The notes under the pieces are model-generated. The model worked only from the letters and a program-made list of their open reading frames with translations. It did no database searches and was not told the DNA's origin. Positions 25,926-35,140 of a stretch of 64,000 bases of DNA are shown piece after piece (within the stretch, counting starts at the first letter, position 1; each line of letters opens with the position of its first letter). The stretch is from the NCBI GenBank assembly GCA_021790195.1, contig JAJYIF010000016.1, positions 1-64,000 on the forward strand, given 5' to 3'. The stretch is from Nitrospirota bacterium. GTDB taxonomy: Bacteria; Nitrospirota; Thermodesulfovibrionia; Thermodesulfovibrionales; UBA9159. A program made the position numbers and the translations under genes.

Positions 25926-27463
25926 CGGGGACTATTGCTGCCGAAAAACTCTTGTCAGTCCTGTCGGACTCTGCCGCAAAGCTAAAGAGACTTTGGCGCC
26001 CCCTGCAGAGACTGCTCACGTTCAGCCTTGCCGACGAGAGCATTTCACCGGCGAAAAATGTCTCGGTTTCGATCGACAAGGGGTCAGTGTCCGTTGCTTA
26101 CGGTTCGAGATTCCTTTCGCGCATACGCGTCAAAGGGATCAAGACCTACCCCCTCGACGACAGGTATCCTACTCCGGAGGGCCTTGCATCGTCGGTGTCG
26201 ATGGCCCTGAGTAGTTTCCGGGTTTCAAAGACGGCAATAACCCTGAGCGTGCCCAAATCGTGGGTAGTCATAAAGCTTGCGGAGTTCCCCATCACTGTAA
26301 AGGACAACCTCCCGGATGTTGTTTCCTATGAGATGGACAGACTGACGCCCTTCTCTTCGAGCGAGGCCCTTTATGATTCAAAGATACTGAAAGAGGAAGG
26401 CAATAAGCTCACCGTCGTTATTGTTGCGGCCAAGTCCGACTTGATAAACCCTTATATAAATGCGCTGGGAGAACGGGGTTTCAGCGTCGGCAGGGTCACG
26501 ATAAACCTCGCCGGGCTGGAGACGCTTTGTTCGTATTCCGGCAAGCCCGGTGACGCCCTTATCTTCAAGATAAGCGGGAAGGAATACGAAGCGGGACTCT
26601 TCTCGGGAGGCCTTGTCACCGCCGCGATAACAGGGAGTCTGGGAGAGGGGGACGAGAGGTCCCGGATTGACGCGATTATAAGTGACATGGAGATGCTCAT
26701 GCAGGAAGGGAGGAAACAGGGGAAATCGCCCGGTGTAATTCTTTCCATGAAGGACTGCAGTCCTTCATTCAGAGAGATGTTGAAGACAAGAATGGATTTG
26801 CCTTACAAAATACTGGAAGAGAGCTGCAGCACCCTAGGTCTTTCGGCGGAAGAGATCCGCTACGAGGCGGCCGGTGGAATATTTTCATCGCTCTGGCCCG
26901 CGGCAAGCGGATTGGACCTTTTGAAAAAAGGCCGCCTGGAAAAGGCAACGATCCCCCTGACGCTTTCGGTGGTTCTCGTTTCCGCAATATTGGCGATATG
27001 GATCGTCTCGGTCTTCGTTCCGGTGAGCGTTGAGGAAAGGAGGCTCGCCGATATCCAGGGCGAGATCGCAGCGAGAAAGGCGGAGGTCAAGAAGATCGAG
27101 ACGCTGCAGACGGAAGTCGCGGCGGCTGAAAAGGACGTTTCCGATATTGAAAACTTCAAGGGCGGCAGGCCGATGACCCTCGATGTCCTGAAGGAGCTCA
27201 CACGCGTTCTCCCGAAGACGACGTGGCTTTCCCGCGCGAGGATCACAGAGACGACAGTGGAGATAGAGGGGTACTCGGCCTCTGCCACGGAGCTCCTTCC
27301 GAAACTCGAGGCATCGAAATACTTAAGGAAGGTTGAATTCGCGTCTCCGACCTTCAGGGACGTCAGGATGAATTCGGAGCGGTTCAACATAAAGATGGAT
27401 ATAGAGGGCGCCCAGAAGATCGAGGTAAAACAGCCGGCGGCCGGAGGCGCCGTCAAGAAATGA
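25922..27463 (+). CDS. gspL: GspL-type assembly protein (PilM-like domain fused to PilN-like domain)
   Basis: A protein of 513 residues. The N-terminal actin-like part (about 40-330; SVSIDKGSVSVAYG, ITLSVPKSWVVIKLAEFP) resembles PilM/GspL cytoplasmic domains; one membrane helix (LTLSVVLVSAILAIWIVSVFV, about 345) precedes a PilN-like coiled coil and ferredoxin-like domain (LKELTRVLPKTTWLSRARI). In type IV pili these are two proteins, so here they are fused as in GspL. It links the ATPase to the pseudopilus base. Overlaps both neighbours by four bases. Confidence 0.88.
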   Translation: MTGTIAAEKLLSVLSDSAAKLKRLWRPLQRLLTFSLADESISPAKNVSVSIDKGSVSVAYGSRFLSRIRVKGIKTYPLDDRYPTPEGLASSVSMALSSFRVSKTAITLSVPKSWVVIKLAEFPITVKDNLPDVVSYEMDRLTPFSSSEALYDSKILKEEGNKLTVVIVAAKSDLINPYINALGERGFSVGRVTINLAGLETLCSYSGKPGDALIFKISGKEYEAGLFSGGLVTAAITGSLGEGDERSRIDAIISDMEMLMQEGRKQGKSPGVILSMKDCSPSFREMLKTRMDLPYKILEESCSTLGLSAEEIRYEAAGGIFSSLWPAASGLDLLKKGRLEKATIPLTLSVVLVSAILAIWIVSVFVPVSVEERRLADIQGEIAARKAEVKKIETLQTEVAAAEKDVSDIENFKGGRPMTLDVLKELTRVLPKTTWLSRARITETTVEIEGYSASATELLPKLEASKYLRKVEFASPTFRDVRMNSERFNIKMDIEGAQKIEVKQPAAGGAVKK

Positions 27464-28149
27464 ACAAGAACAGAACGCTTATCATCGGCATACCCCTCAT
27501 ACTGATGCTATTCGGTCTTGTCATCTACCGTTACGGATATCTGAGGGCGCATACGGAGATAGCCTCCATCCGGGAAGAGCAGTCAATGGGCGAGAAGACC
27601 CTCGGAAAGTATGTGGCGCTCATCGCCGAGAAACCGCAGCTTGAAAAGAGACTCGCGCAATTGACGGAAACGCGCAAGGCCGACGATGCCAAACTCATAG
27701 AAGGTCAGACCCTTTCCTTGGCGGCTGCGAACCTGCAGGACACGGTAAAAGGCATAGTTTCTTCGAGAGGGGGGACCATATCCAGCGAAAGGGTCGGCAA
27801 GCCCGAAGACCTCGACAAGTTCAAGGTCATAACTACCTCCATCGACGCGGTTGTCCCGGATGTGAGGGCGCTCAGTGATATCCTTTACTCCATCGAGACC
27901 CAGACCCCGTATCTCGTCGTAAAGGAGCTCGACACGAGGGTGAGGGACTTCAGAAATCCGAGAGAGCTCATGATAAGAATGGATGTCTCGGCCTTGACCC
28001 GGCCCGGAGAAATAGTGCGCCTGCCGTCTCAGGAGCCGGGGATCAAAGGTCAGAAGCCGGGGGAGAAGCAGATCAAGGGCCCGGCGGAGAAGGAGAAGGC
28101 CGGCGTGCCTGCGCCTCCTCCTCACGAGGCCGGGGCTCCGGGGAAGTAG
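27460..28149 (+). CDS. gspM: GspM/PilO-like assembly protein
   Basis: A protein of 229 residues with one N-terminal membrane helix (LIIGIPLILMLFGLVIYRYG), a coiled coil (about 35-80) and a ferredoxin-like fold (VITTSIDAVVPDVRALSDIL...TPYLVVKELDTRVRD), the layout of GspM/PilO. The last 40 residues are Pro/Lys/Gly-rich and look disordered. It is the last gene of the cluster. No gspC, gspD or gspG follows. Confidence 0.87.
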   Translation: MNKNRTLIIGIPLILMLFGLVIYRYGYLRAHTEIASIREEQSMGEKTLGKYVALIAEKPQLEKRLAQLTETRKADDAKLIEGQTLSLAAANLQDTVKGIVSSRGGTISSERVGKPEDLDKFKVITTSIDAVVPDVRALSDILYSIETQTPYLVVKELDTRVRDFRNPRELMIRMDVSALTRPGEIVRLPSQEPGIKGQKPGEKQIKGPAEKEKAGVPAPPPHEAGAPGK

Positions 28150-28274
28150 TCCGCCGGCTATTGCGCCTGGGCAAAGGGTCTTCTTCCAATTTATATTCAT
28201 AACTGTATGCTACTGTCCAGAAGAAGTGCAACGTCCCGCATCGCCGGAGTTAAATATTAGTTCTTACGAAGCCA

Positions 28275-29534
28275 ATGGATAAACTGGAAATAGAAGGCGG
28301 CATCAGGCTCAAAGGCGAGGTATCGATCAGCGGCGCCAAGAACGCGGCCCTTCCCATTATGGTCGCCTCGATACTGGCCTCAGGGGAAAGCACCGTAGAC
28401 CGGGTCCCGGAGCTCGTGGATGTAAAGACCATGGGCAAACTGCTCGGCCATTTGGGCGCTGATTTTCGTTACAGTTCCGGAAAGGCCGTTATAGGAACGG
28501 ACCGTATAAACAATCATGTTGCGCCTTATGAACTGGTAAAGACCATGAGGGCCTCAGTACTGGTCCTCGGTCCGCTTCTTGCCCGCAGGGGCAGCGCAAA
28601 GGTGTCGCTCCCCGGAGGCTGCGCCATCGGGGCGAGGCCGATCAACCTGCATCTCATGGGCTTGAAGAAGATGGGCGCCGCCATAGAGCTGGACAGGGGA
28701 TACGTGACGGCCCGCTCCGACGGCCTCAAGGGCGCAGTGATTTATTTTGATATACCCACTGTCACGGGGACGGAAAACCTGCTGATGGCCGCATCACTCG
28801 CAAGGGGGGTTACTGTGCTCGAAAACGCCGCAAGAGAGCCCGAGGTCGTCGATCTTGCGAACGCGCTCAACTCAATGGGCGCCAGGATCTCCGGCGCCGG
28901 CGAAAGCGTGATAGAAATCGAAGGCGTCGATGCCCTCAGACCGCTGAAATACAAGATAATACCCGACAGGGTGGAGACCGCTACATTCATGATCGTTGCC
29001 GGCACAACGGGAGGAGAGGTTCTGATCAGGGAATGCAGGCCGGAACACAACGATGCGCTGATTACAAAACTTGAAGAGGCGGGTCTCACCATTGAAAGAG
29101 GAGAGGACCGGATTCGCGTAATCGGCCCGGACCGTCCTGTTGCAAGGGACATAAAGACGATGCCCTATCCCGGGTTTCCGACCGACATGCAGGCCCAGTT
29201 CATGGCCCTCATGTCCACGGCACAGGGGACGAGCGTCATCAGGGAGACGATATTCGAGAACAGATTCATGCACGTGGCGGAGCTGAAACGCATGGGGGCC
29301 GACATTGATATCGAAGGAGGCGTAGCCACCGTAAGAGGAGTTCCGAGCCTCAAGGGCGCAGATGTCATGGCGACGGACTTGAGGGCAAGCGCTTCACTCA
29401 TCGTTGCGGGCCTGGCAGCTCAGGGAAAGACCACGATCCACCGCCTGTACCACCTTGACAGGGGTTATGAAAGGATAGAGAAAAAACTCGAAGGGCTCGG
29501 GGCTAGCGTACGGCGGATGCAGAAAGATGCATAA
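28275..29534 (+). CDS. murA: UDP-N-acetylglucosamine 1-carboxyvinyltransferase
   Basis: A protein of 419 residues that catalyses the first committed step of peptidoglycan synthesis, transfer of enolpyruvate from PEP to UDP-GlcNAc. [13 protein letters not shown] contains the Lys-Asn substrate pair, and [13 protein letters not shown] has the active-site Cys, so the enzyme should be fosfomycin-binding. [13 protein letters not shown] and [12 protein letters not shown] are conserved. The 125-base gap before it shows no clear promoter. Its last 32 bases overlap the end of accD on the other strand. Confidence 0.97.
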   Translation: MDKLEIEGGIRLKGEVSISGAKNAALPIMVASILASGESTVDRVPELVDVKTMGKLLGHLGADFRYSSGKAVIGTDRINNHVAPYELVKTMRASVLVLGPLLARRGSAKVSLPGGCAIGARPINLHLMGLKKMGAAIELDRGYVTARSDGLKGAVIYFDIPTVTGTENLLMAASLARGVTVLENAAREPEVVDLANALNSMGARISGAGESVIEIEGVDALRPLKYKIIPDRVETATFMIVAGTTGGEVLIRECRPEHNDALITKLEEAGLTIERGEDRIRVIGPDRPVARDIKTMPYPGFPTDMQAQFMALMSTAQGTSVIRETIFENRFMHVAELKRMGADIDIEGGVATVRGVPSLKGADVMATDLRASASLIVAGLAAQGKTTIHRLYHLDRGYERIEKKLEGLGASVRRMQKDA

Positions 29535-30351
29535 TAATTTTTCGTAAGGCCTCCTTCATATCTTTCCTGTCGACAACCATGTCTAGCATCCCATGCTCAA
29601 GAAGGAATTCGGCTCGCTGAAAATTCTCCGGAAGCTGCTGCTTTATGGTCTGTTCGATCACACGCGGGCCGGCAAAACCTATCAGGCTCCTCGGCTCCGC
29701 AATTATAATATCTCCGAGCATGGCAAAACTCGCGGTTACACCGCCGAAGGTCGGATCAGAGAGGATGGATATATAGGGCACACCGCCCTCCTTGAGCTTC
29801 CCTATTGCGGAGGACACCTTCGCCATCTGCATGAGAGAAAAAATACCTTCCTGCATCCTTGCGCCGCCCGAGGACGCCACGGTAACAAGCGGGACCTTCC
29901 TGTCCAGGGCCGCCTCGGCGGCCCTGGCAATCTTTTCGCCCACTGCAGAGCCCATGCTGCCGCCCAGAAATGAAAAATCCATGACCGCCGCAATCACCGG
30001 ATAACCGCTGATGAGGGCCTCGCCGGCGAGGATCGCCTCTTTGAGTCCGCTCTTGCTCTGGCTTTCCTTGATCCTCTCCTTGTAAGGAAGCGTGTCCCTG
30101 AAGACGAGCGGGTCTCCGGACGTGATGTCCGCGCCTATTTCCGAAATGCTCCCGTCATCGACTATCAGTTTGAGACGTTCCCTTGCGCTTATCCTAAAGT
30201 GATAATTACACTTCGGGCAGACCTTAAGGTTCTTTTCGATTTCCTTCTTATAGACGATCTCTTTGCAGTTCTCGCACTTTACCCATAGGCCCTCCGGGAT
30301 CTTGACCTTCTTCTCGATCCTCTGCTCTTTTGTCTTCTTAAACCAGGCCAT
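29503..30351 (-). CDS. accD: Acetyl-CoA carboxylase carboxyltransferase subunit beta
   Basis: A protein of 282 residues. The N-terminal zinc ribbon (CENC...CPKC, residues about 26-48) and the crotonase-like core ([25 protein letters not shown]) identify AccD. With AccA it transfers carboxyl from biotin to acetyl-CoA, giving malonyl-CoA for fatty acids. It lies downstream of trpBA, separated by a palindromic repeat of 100 bases. Its tail overlaps murA tail-to-tail by 32 bases. Confidence 0.97.
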   Translation of the reverse strand: MAWFKKTKEQRIEKKVKIPEGLWVKCENCKEIVYKKEIEKNLKVCPKCNYHFRISARERLKLIVDDGSISEIGADITSGDPLVFRDTLPYKERIKESQSKSGLKEAILAGEALISGYPVIAAVMDFSFLGGSMGSAVGEKIARAAEAALDRKVPLVTVASSGGARMQEGIFSLMQMAKVSSAIGKLKEGGVPYISILSDPTFGGVTASFAMLGDIIIAEPRSLIGFAGPRVIEQTIKQQLPENFQRAEFLLEHGMLDMVVDRKDMKEALRKIIMHLSASAVR

Positions 30352-30360
30352 AATTTAAAA

Positions 30361-30452
30361 AAGTAGGCAGCACAAAGGATCCAGTAGACAGAAAGGATAA
30401 AAGGCAAGGAAAGCCCTCAGACCCTTCGTGCTGTCTACTGCCTACTGTCTGC
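30361..30452. repeat. Intergenic palindrome of AGTAGGCAG/CTGCCTACT units
   Basis: AGTAGGCAGCAC and AGTAGACAG on the left face GTGCTGTCTACTGCCTACTG on the right, so the accD-trpA gap can fold into a long imperfect stem. It shares the CTACTGCCTACT vocabulary with the palindrome at 9380-9465. Confidence 0.7.
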
Positions 30453-31228
30453 TATTTTATTGCCCTCCTAAGCTCTGAGACGAACTCTTCGAGGTCTTCG
30501 GCTGATTCGTTGATCTTCTTCACAATGGCGCTGCCCACGATTACACCGTCTGCGAGCCCTGACACTGATCCGGCCTCTTCAGGGTTAGACACGCCGAAGC
30601 CTATGGAGACAGGCTTGTCGGTGATCCTGCGAAGAGCGCTTAGTGATTCCCTTAACGAGTTGTCCAGCAGCAGTCTGGAGCCGGTAATTCCGGTCATAGA
30701 CACGTAATAGATAAACCCCTTTGACGCCTTGGCGACCTTCTTCATCCGGTCCTCTGTAGATGTCGGCGCAAGCAGGAACACGGTCGCGAAGTTCGCTTTC
30801 CCGGCCCTTGTCATCAGTCCCTCAGCCTCGTCGGGCGGAAGGTCGGGCACAATGACTCCGTCCACGCCCGCATCCACGGCATCCTTCACAAAAGACTCTT
30901 CGCCGTATTTGAAAATGGGATTATAGTAGGTCATAAGCAGAAGCGGGATCTGAGAGCGATGCCTGAGTTCCTTCACAAACCCCATGATCTTCCTCAACGT
31001 AACGCCAGCCTTAAGCGCCCTTTCCGCAGCCCTCTGGATCGTGGGCCCGTCCGCAAGGGGATCGGTGAAGGGCACACCAAGTTCGACAATATCCGCTCCG
31101 CACTTTTCGAACATAAGCACAATCTCGGCTGTCCTTTCGAGAGACGGGTCTCCGGCCATGACATAGGGGATGAACGCCTTCTTATTCCCGGCCTTTACCT
31201 TCTTGAATACCTTCTCTATCCTGTTCAC
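30452..31228 (-). CDS. trpA: Tryptophan synthase alpha subunit
   Basis: A protein of 258 residues that cleaves indole-3-glycerol phosphate to indole and glyceraldehyde 3-phosphate. [16 protein letters not shown] contains the catalytic Glu and Asp; [24 protein letters not shown] and [11 protein letters not shown] form the phosphate-binding and loop regions. Its ATG overlaps the trpB stop (ATGA), fitting equimolar synthesis of the alpha-beta complex. Confidence 0.97.
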   Translation of the reverse strand: MNRIEKVFKKVKAGNKKAFIPYVMAGDPSLERTAEIVLMFEKCGADIVELGVPFTDPLADGPTIQRAAERALKAGVTLRKIMGFVKELRHRSQIPLLLMTYYNPIFKYGEESFVKDAVDAGVDGVIVPDLPPDEAEGLMTRAGKANFATVFLLAPTSTEDRMKKVAKASKGFIYYVSMTGITGSRLLLDNSLRESLSALRRITDKPVSIGFGVSNPEEAGSVSGLADGVIVGSAIVKKINESAEDLEEFVSELRRAIK

Positions 31229-32415
31229 AGTTGTATGCCTTTGATCTTAGCTACGTGCTGGACGTCCTTGTCCCCGCGACCAGAAAGGTTGACGATGACG
31301 ATCTCGTCCTTTGACATCTTAGGCGCAAGTTTTGCCGCCTCTGCAATGGCGTGCGCCGATTCAAGCGCAGGAGTTATTCCCTCCAGCCGGCTTAAGAGCC
31401 CAAAGGCGGACAATGCCTCTTCATCCGTGGCATAGGTATATTGGACGCGGTTGATGTCCCGGAGATAAGGGTGTTCTGGACCGATAGAGGCATAATCGAG
31501 TCCGGCGGACACCGAATGGGTTCCAAGGACATTGCCGTCCTCGTCCTGAAGGAGATAGCTCTTTGTCCCTTGAAAGACGCCCGCCGATCCTCCCGCAAAC
31601 CTCGCTGCGTGCCTGCCTGATTCGATACCTTCGCCGCCTGCTTCAACGCCGACCATCTTCACATCGTCCTCAAGAAATGCGTTGAACAACCCCATGGCAT
31701 TGCTCCCGCCTCCGACACAGGCGACCAGGCAGTCGGGAAGTCTTCCTTCTGCGTCAAGTATCTGTTTCCTGGCCTCTTTCCCGATGACCGATTGAAAGTC
31801 CCTCACTATCATCGGGAAGGGATGGGGGCCGAACACCGTGCCCATCACGTAGTGCGTGTTCCTGACATTCGTTGTCCAGTCGCGAAGGGCCTCATTTATG
31901 GCATCCTTCAATGTCCTTGAGCCGACAGACACCTCCACAACCTTTGCCCCAAGTAGTTTCATCCTGAAGACATTCAATGCCTGTCTCTGCATGTCCTCGG
32001 AACCCATGTATATCTCACATTCAAGCCCCATAAGCGCCGCGCCCGTCGAAGCGGCGACGCCGTGCTGACCCGCCCCGGTCTCGGCAATCAACCTCTTCTT
32101 ACCCATTCTCTCTGCGAGCAAGGCCTGCCCCAGGGCGTTGTTGATCTTATGCGCGCCGGTATGGGCAAGGTCTTCGCGCTTGAGATAAACCCTGGCCCCG
32201 CCAAGATGCCTGGTGATCCTCTCCGCGAAATATAGCGGCGTAGGTCTTCCTATATAGGTCTTTTGAAGATGCGCAAGCTGCTTCTGAAACTCCCTGTCCC
32301 GGCTCGCTTCAAGATAGGACTTCTCGAGCTCCAATAGGGCAGGCATCAGTGTCTCGGGCACAAAGCGCCCGCCGTATTGGCCGAAGTATCCTCTTTTGTC
32401 AGGTAGCTTCTTAAT
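31225..32415 (-). CDS. trpB: Tryptophan synthase beta subunit, probable ATT start
   Basis: A protein of 396 residues if started at ATT 32413-32415. It condenses indole with serine using [22 protein letters not shown] contains the PLP Lys, GGGSNAMG binds the phosphate, and GRGDKD closes the protein. The family N-terminus [17 protein letters not shown] is encoded intact, but its frame has no ATG, GTG or TTG before the TGA at 32461; the first possible GTG is the Val of FVPETL. CGGAGG stands six bases before the ATT. Use of this rare start codon, known from infC, would tie translation to initiation-factor fidelity. Confidence 0.95.
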   Translation of the reverse strand: MKKLPDKRGYFGQYGGRFVPETLMPALLELEKSYLEASRDREFQKQLAHLQKTYIGRPTPLYFAERITRHLGGARVYLKREDLAHTGAHKINNALGQALLAERMGKKRLIAETGAGQHGVAASTGAALMGLECEIYMGSEDMQRQALNVFRMKLLGAKVVEVSVGSRTLKDAINEALRDWTTNVRNTHYVMGTVFGPHPFPMIVRDFQSVIGKEARKQILDAEGRLPDCLVACVGGGSNAMGLFNAFLEDDVKMVGVEAGGEGIESGRHAARFAGGSAGVFQGTKSYLLQDEDGNVLGTHSVSAGLDYASIGPEHPYLRDINRVQYTYATDEEALSAFGLLSRLEGITPALESAHAIAEAAKLAPKMSKDEIVIVNLSGRGDKDVQHVAKIKGIQL

Positions 32416-32448
32416 TATTTGCCTCCGGTCGGTTATTTGTAAGTTTTT

Positions 32449-32459
32449 ATTATAGCATA
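32449..32459 (-). promoter_or_regulatory. Extended -10 promoter of trpBA
   Basis: The minus strand reads TATGCTATAAT, with a perfect -10 hexamer and TGn extension. It is about 25 bases upstream of the trpB ribosome binding site. No leader peptide or attenuator fits in the short leader. Confidence 0.6.
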
Positions 32460-32504
32460 GTCAGCCACGGTGACTCGGCTGAAGACGTTTCCAAAGAGAG
32501 CACT

Positions 32505-32948
32505 TTATTTCCGCTTTACTCTTATGGTGACAGGTCTTCCTTCTTCGCCGGTATAAAACACTATAAGCTTTACAGGAACCTTCCCAAGGTTCTTTCCGTT
32601 GTGGACCGCATTTACCGCTTCAAAGATCGCTTCACCTTCTTTGTAATCTCTGCTTTCACCTCTTTCCATTTCGACCGTGATCGTGCCGGAAAGGACATAG
32701 GCGTAGACCGGCACCGGATGAAGGTGCCAGCCCGTCTCGCCGCCCGGCGGGATCTCGACCAAAAGCGCAGTCACTTCGGGGTGGTCGGTCTTGAGATACT
32801 CCATCTTTTGCCCGTTTGCCGTGGTCGTGGACTTCTTTATTACAGTGACCTTCGCGCCGGCATAATCATCGCCCATTGCATTTCCGGCGATGCCAAGGAA
32901 GAGAAAGGAAATTAAGATTGCCACATAAATTCGCAGTGTCCTATTCAT
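32505..32948 (-). CDS. Periplasmic cupin-domain protein
   Basis: A protein of 147 residues with a signal peptide ending near GNAMGDD. A single cupin barrel follows: PPGGETGWHLHPVPVYAYVL supplies the His-rich motif 1, and VNAVHNGKNLG the second-motif His. Such small secreted cupins bind a metal, but substrates are diverse and unknown here. AGGAGG stands eight bases before the ATG. It has its own start region and lies between trpB and the ROK kinase on the same strand. Confidence 0.85.
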   Translation of the reverse strand: MNRTLRIYVAILISFLFLGIAGNAMGDDYAGAKVTVIKKSTTTANGQKMEYLKTDHPEVTALLVEIPPGGETGWHLHPVPVYAYVLSGTITVEMERGESRDYKEGEAIFEAVNAVHNGKNLGKVPVKLIVFYTGEEGRPVTIRVKRK

Positions 32949-33040
32949 AGCAAAATCCTCCTGCCTTAAACGAAATATTCTTTAGACATTTAAGATCAAT
33001 CCTTAGCCTTGATTCGTTCGGAACAAAAGATGCTACTTTG

Positions 33041-33901
33041 TCACTTGAACGAATCTTGTGCGGTCTTCCTCAGATTCTTCAGGAAATACATCGCGCCGTA
33101 AAGGCCTCCGAAATCTCCGAGAACCGCTCTTTCGACAGGCGGGACCTTTGGGAATATCTTCATTATCCTCCGGAGATGAAAACGGACCCTGTTCAGCGGT
33201 ATCCTGCGGGTCACCGAACCCCCGAGAATAACAATATCGGGAGACCAATGAACGATGGTGTTGTTAAGGCCATAGGCCAGTAACCTGGCCTCCTCTTCCC
33301 AGACCTTCGGATCAAAGATTTCATACGCCTTCTTCTTGTAACGCCTTTCAATAGCGGAACCTGAGATATATCTTTCAAGATAACCCGGTACGCTCTTACA
33401 GTCCGGGCAGAGCGAGCCGGTCGGATCGATGATCTGGTGGCCGGGTTCAAAACCCATCGCGCTTTCGTCTATCCTGCCGTTGACGATCCTTGAACCTCCG
33501 ACGCCGGTGCTGACAGTCATATATACCACGACCCGTTTGCCCTTGCCTTTTCCGAAAGCAGCTTCTCCCAACCCTACCATCGCCGCGTCGTTTTCGATAT
33601 AAACCTGCGCTCCAAGGGCCTTCTCAAGCTCCTTTTTCAAAGGTTTCCGGATCCATCCGGATATGTGGGGAGAATTCACGAGCATAGTCTTTTCCCTGTC
33701 GATGGGACCAGCTATCCCTCCAGCGACAGCCTCTATCTTCTTCCCGCCCGAAAGCTCAAGAGCTGCGTCTCTAAAAAGTAAGATGCCCTTTTCGAAATCC
33801 TTTGGAGTCGGAATGACTTTCGGCTCCCCGAAGGTCTTGCCTCCGGTCGAAAGAGCAATCCGGGTCTTTGTCCCGCCGATGTCGAAAAGCAAGTATCTCA
33901 T
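33041..33901 (-). CDS. ROK-family sugar kinase
   Basis: A protein of 286 residues. DIGGTKTRIAL is the ATP phosphate loop, ENDAAMVGLGEA contains the catalytic Asp region, and GFEPGHQIIDPTGSLCPDC matches the ROK signature with the zinc-binding His/Cys cluster. Members phosphorylate glucose, N-acetylglucosamine or related hexoses; glucokinase is the simplest reading given the GH57 gene in the window. It starts with AAGAGGA before ATG and is divergent from the CooT-like gene. Confidence 0.88.
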   Translation of the reverse strand: MRYLLFDIGGTKTRIALSTGGKTFGEPKVIPTPKDFEKGILLFRDAALELSGGKKIEAVAGGIAGPIDREKTMLVNSPHISGWIRKPLKKELEKALGAQVYIENDAAMVGLGEAAFGKGKGKRVVVYMTVSTGVGGSRIVNGRIDESAMGFEPGHQIIDPTGSLCPDCKSVPGYLERYISGSAIERRYKKKAYEIFDPKVWEEEARLLAYGLNNTIVHWSPDIVILGGSVTRRIPLNRVRFHLRRIMKIFPKVPPVERAVLGDFGGLYGAMYFLKNLRKTAQDSFK

Positions 33902-33910
33902 TCCTCTTAC

Positions 33911-33939
33911 TTTTTAATACTTCCTCCCGAAATAGTCAA
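33911..33939 (-). promoter_or_regulatory. Promoter of the ROK kinase
   Basis: TTGACT (33934-33939) and TAAAAA (33911-33916) are 17 bases apart on the minus strand. It stands back-to-back with the promoter at 33957-33985; the -35 boxes are 17 bases apart, so one bound regulator could affect both. Confidence 0.5.
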
Positions 33940-33956
33940 GAGTGGGCCGCAAGAGT

Positions 33957-33985
33957 TTGACACTGACTCTCCCATCTCTTATACT
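33957..33985 (+). promoter_or_regulatory. Strong sigma70 promoter of the CooT-like gene
   Basis: TTGACA (33957-33962), a 17-base spacer and TATACT (33980-33985) are near consensus. Transcription would start about 33992, leaving a short leader with AGGAGG at 34004-34009. Confidence 0.75.
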
Positions 33986-34015
33986 TCAACTATATTCCGA
34001 TTCAGGAGGAACATG

Positions 34016-34204
34016 ATGTGTGAGATAAATGCCTTTGTTATGAAGAACGGTGCAGAAGAGCTCTTCCTCGAAAACGTCAACCTGGCCAAGTCCGAAGACG
34101 GCAGGGTGCTTCTTAAGAACCTCTTTGGAGAGCAGAAGGTCTTCGAGGGCTCCATCAAGGAAGTCTCCCTCGTGAAAAACAGGATCGTGTTGGAGAAAAT
34201 GTAA
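34016..34204 (+). CDS. CooT-like small metal-binding protein
   Basis: A protein of 62 residues (MCEINAFVMK...LFGEQKVFEGSIKEVSLVKNRIVLEKM). It matches the CooT family, small homodimeric proteins in which the N-terminal MC places a Cys for nickel binding; CooT of Rhodospirillum rubrum helps mature carbon monoxide dehydrogenase. Start 34016 is chosen over ATG 34013 because it gives the MC terminus and a 6-base spacing from AGGAGG. No CO dehydrogenase genes are in the window, so this is an orphan copy. Confidence 0.8.
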   Translation: MCEINAFVMKNGAEELFLENVNLAKSEDGRVLLKNLFGEQKVFEGSIKEVSLVKNRIVLEKM

Positions 34205-34206
34205 TA

Positions 34207-34341
34207 ACCACAGAGAGCACAAAGTTCCCAGAGAAATGAGTTAAAGTTGAGAATTGCAGAACAAAAAAAGCAACGAGAAGTTTTTATTCTTGAAATCTGT
34301 ATTTTGTATTATTTGTCGTTCTCTGTGTCCTCCGTGGCATG
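34207..34341. repeat. Inverted repeat CCACAGAGAGCACAAAG / CTCTGTGTCCTCCGTGG
   Basis: The arms at about 34207-34223 and 34321-34338 are imperfect inverse complements that flank an AT-rich centre. The whole 147-base gap between the CooT-like gene and the lipoate ligase gene is made of this element. CCACAGAGG-type repeats are common dispersed elements in many bacterial genomes. Confidence 0.6.
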
Positions 34342-34351
34342 TTGAATATTT

Positions 34352-35140
34352 ATGACCGAATGGCGGTTTATTGATTCAGGTCCATGTACCGCCTTTTATA
34401 ACATGGCGGTTGACGAGGCCATCGCAGCCTCGGTACGAAGGGGAGATGCCCCTGCGACACTCAGGGTCTACGGATGGGACAGGCCGTCCGTCAGCCTCGG
34501 TTCATTTCAGAAGATCACCGATGTAGACCTCAATTTCTGCTCCGCAAACAATATATCCGTCGTCAGGAGACCCACGGGCGGAAGGGCGATCTTCCACGGC
34601 GATGAGCTTACGTACAGTTTCTCTTCCTCAAGCGCCGGAGCTTTTTCTAAGGGACTTCTGGATTCATATCGCCGGCTGAGCGAAGCCCTTAAGGCTGCCT
34701 TCGCCGCAATCGGCCTGCCGCTTTCAATGAAAATGGAACGCGAATCGGCAAGGAACCTGACGCGAAGCCCCCTCTGTTTCGAGTCGACATCCTATGGAGA
34801 ACTGTCTTTTAGGGGGATAAAGATCGTGGGTTCGGCCCAGAAACGCTGGAAGGACGGCCTTCTTCAGCAAGGTTCCATTCCTTTTGCGATTGATGAGGGA
34901 CTCACGGAAAGGATATTCGCGGTCTCGCTGCCGCAGGACTCGGGAAGCACGGTTGCAGGCTTGAGAAATATAGCAGGCGATCTCGACCCTGAAGAACTCA
35001 AAGAAGCCCTAAGGGCCGCATTCGAACAGACCTTTAAAACGAGGATTACGCCTGACTCTCTTTCTCCGGAGGAAGCTCGTCTTGCCCGTGAGCTGGAGCT
35101 TCGGAAATACCTGTCGCGGGAGTGGCTGCTTCAGCGGTAG
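34352..35140 (+). CDS. Lipoate-protein ligase A family protein (BPL_LplA_LipB)
   Basis: A protein of 262 residues that attaches lipoate or octanoate to lipoyl domains. VRRPTGGRAIFHGDELTYS is the lipoate-binding loop, and RGIKIVGSAQKRW contains the catalytic Lys. It lacks the C-terminal accessory domain of E. coli LplA, so it may be an octanoyltransferase (LipM-like) or work with a separate domain. ATG at 34352 follows the repeat without a clear ribosome binding site. Its last 95 bases overlap the membrane protein gene on the opposite strand. Confidence 0.88.
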   Translation: MTEWRFIDSGPCTAFYNMAVDEAIAASVRRGDAPATLRVYGWDRPSVSLGSFQKITDVDLNFCSANNISVVRRPTGGRAIFHGDELTYSFSSSSAGAFSKGLLDSYRRLSEALKAAFAAIGLPLSMKMERESARNLTRSPLCFESTSYGELSFRGIKIVGSAQKRWKDGLLQQGSIPFAIDEGLTERIFAVSLPQDSGSTVAGLRNIAGDLDPEELKEALRAAFEQTFKTRITPDSLSPEEARLARELELRKYLSREWLLQR

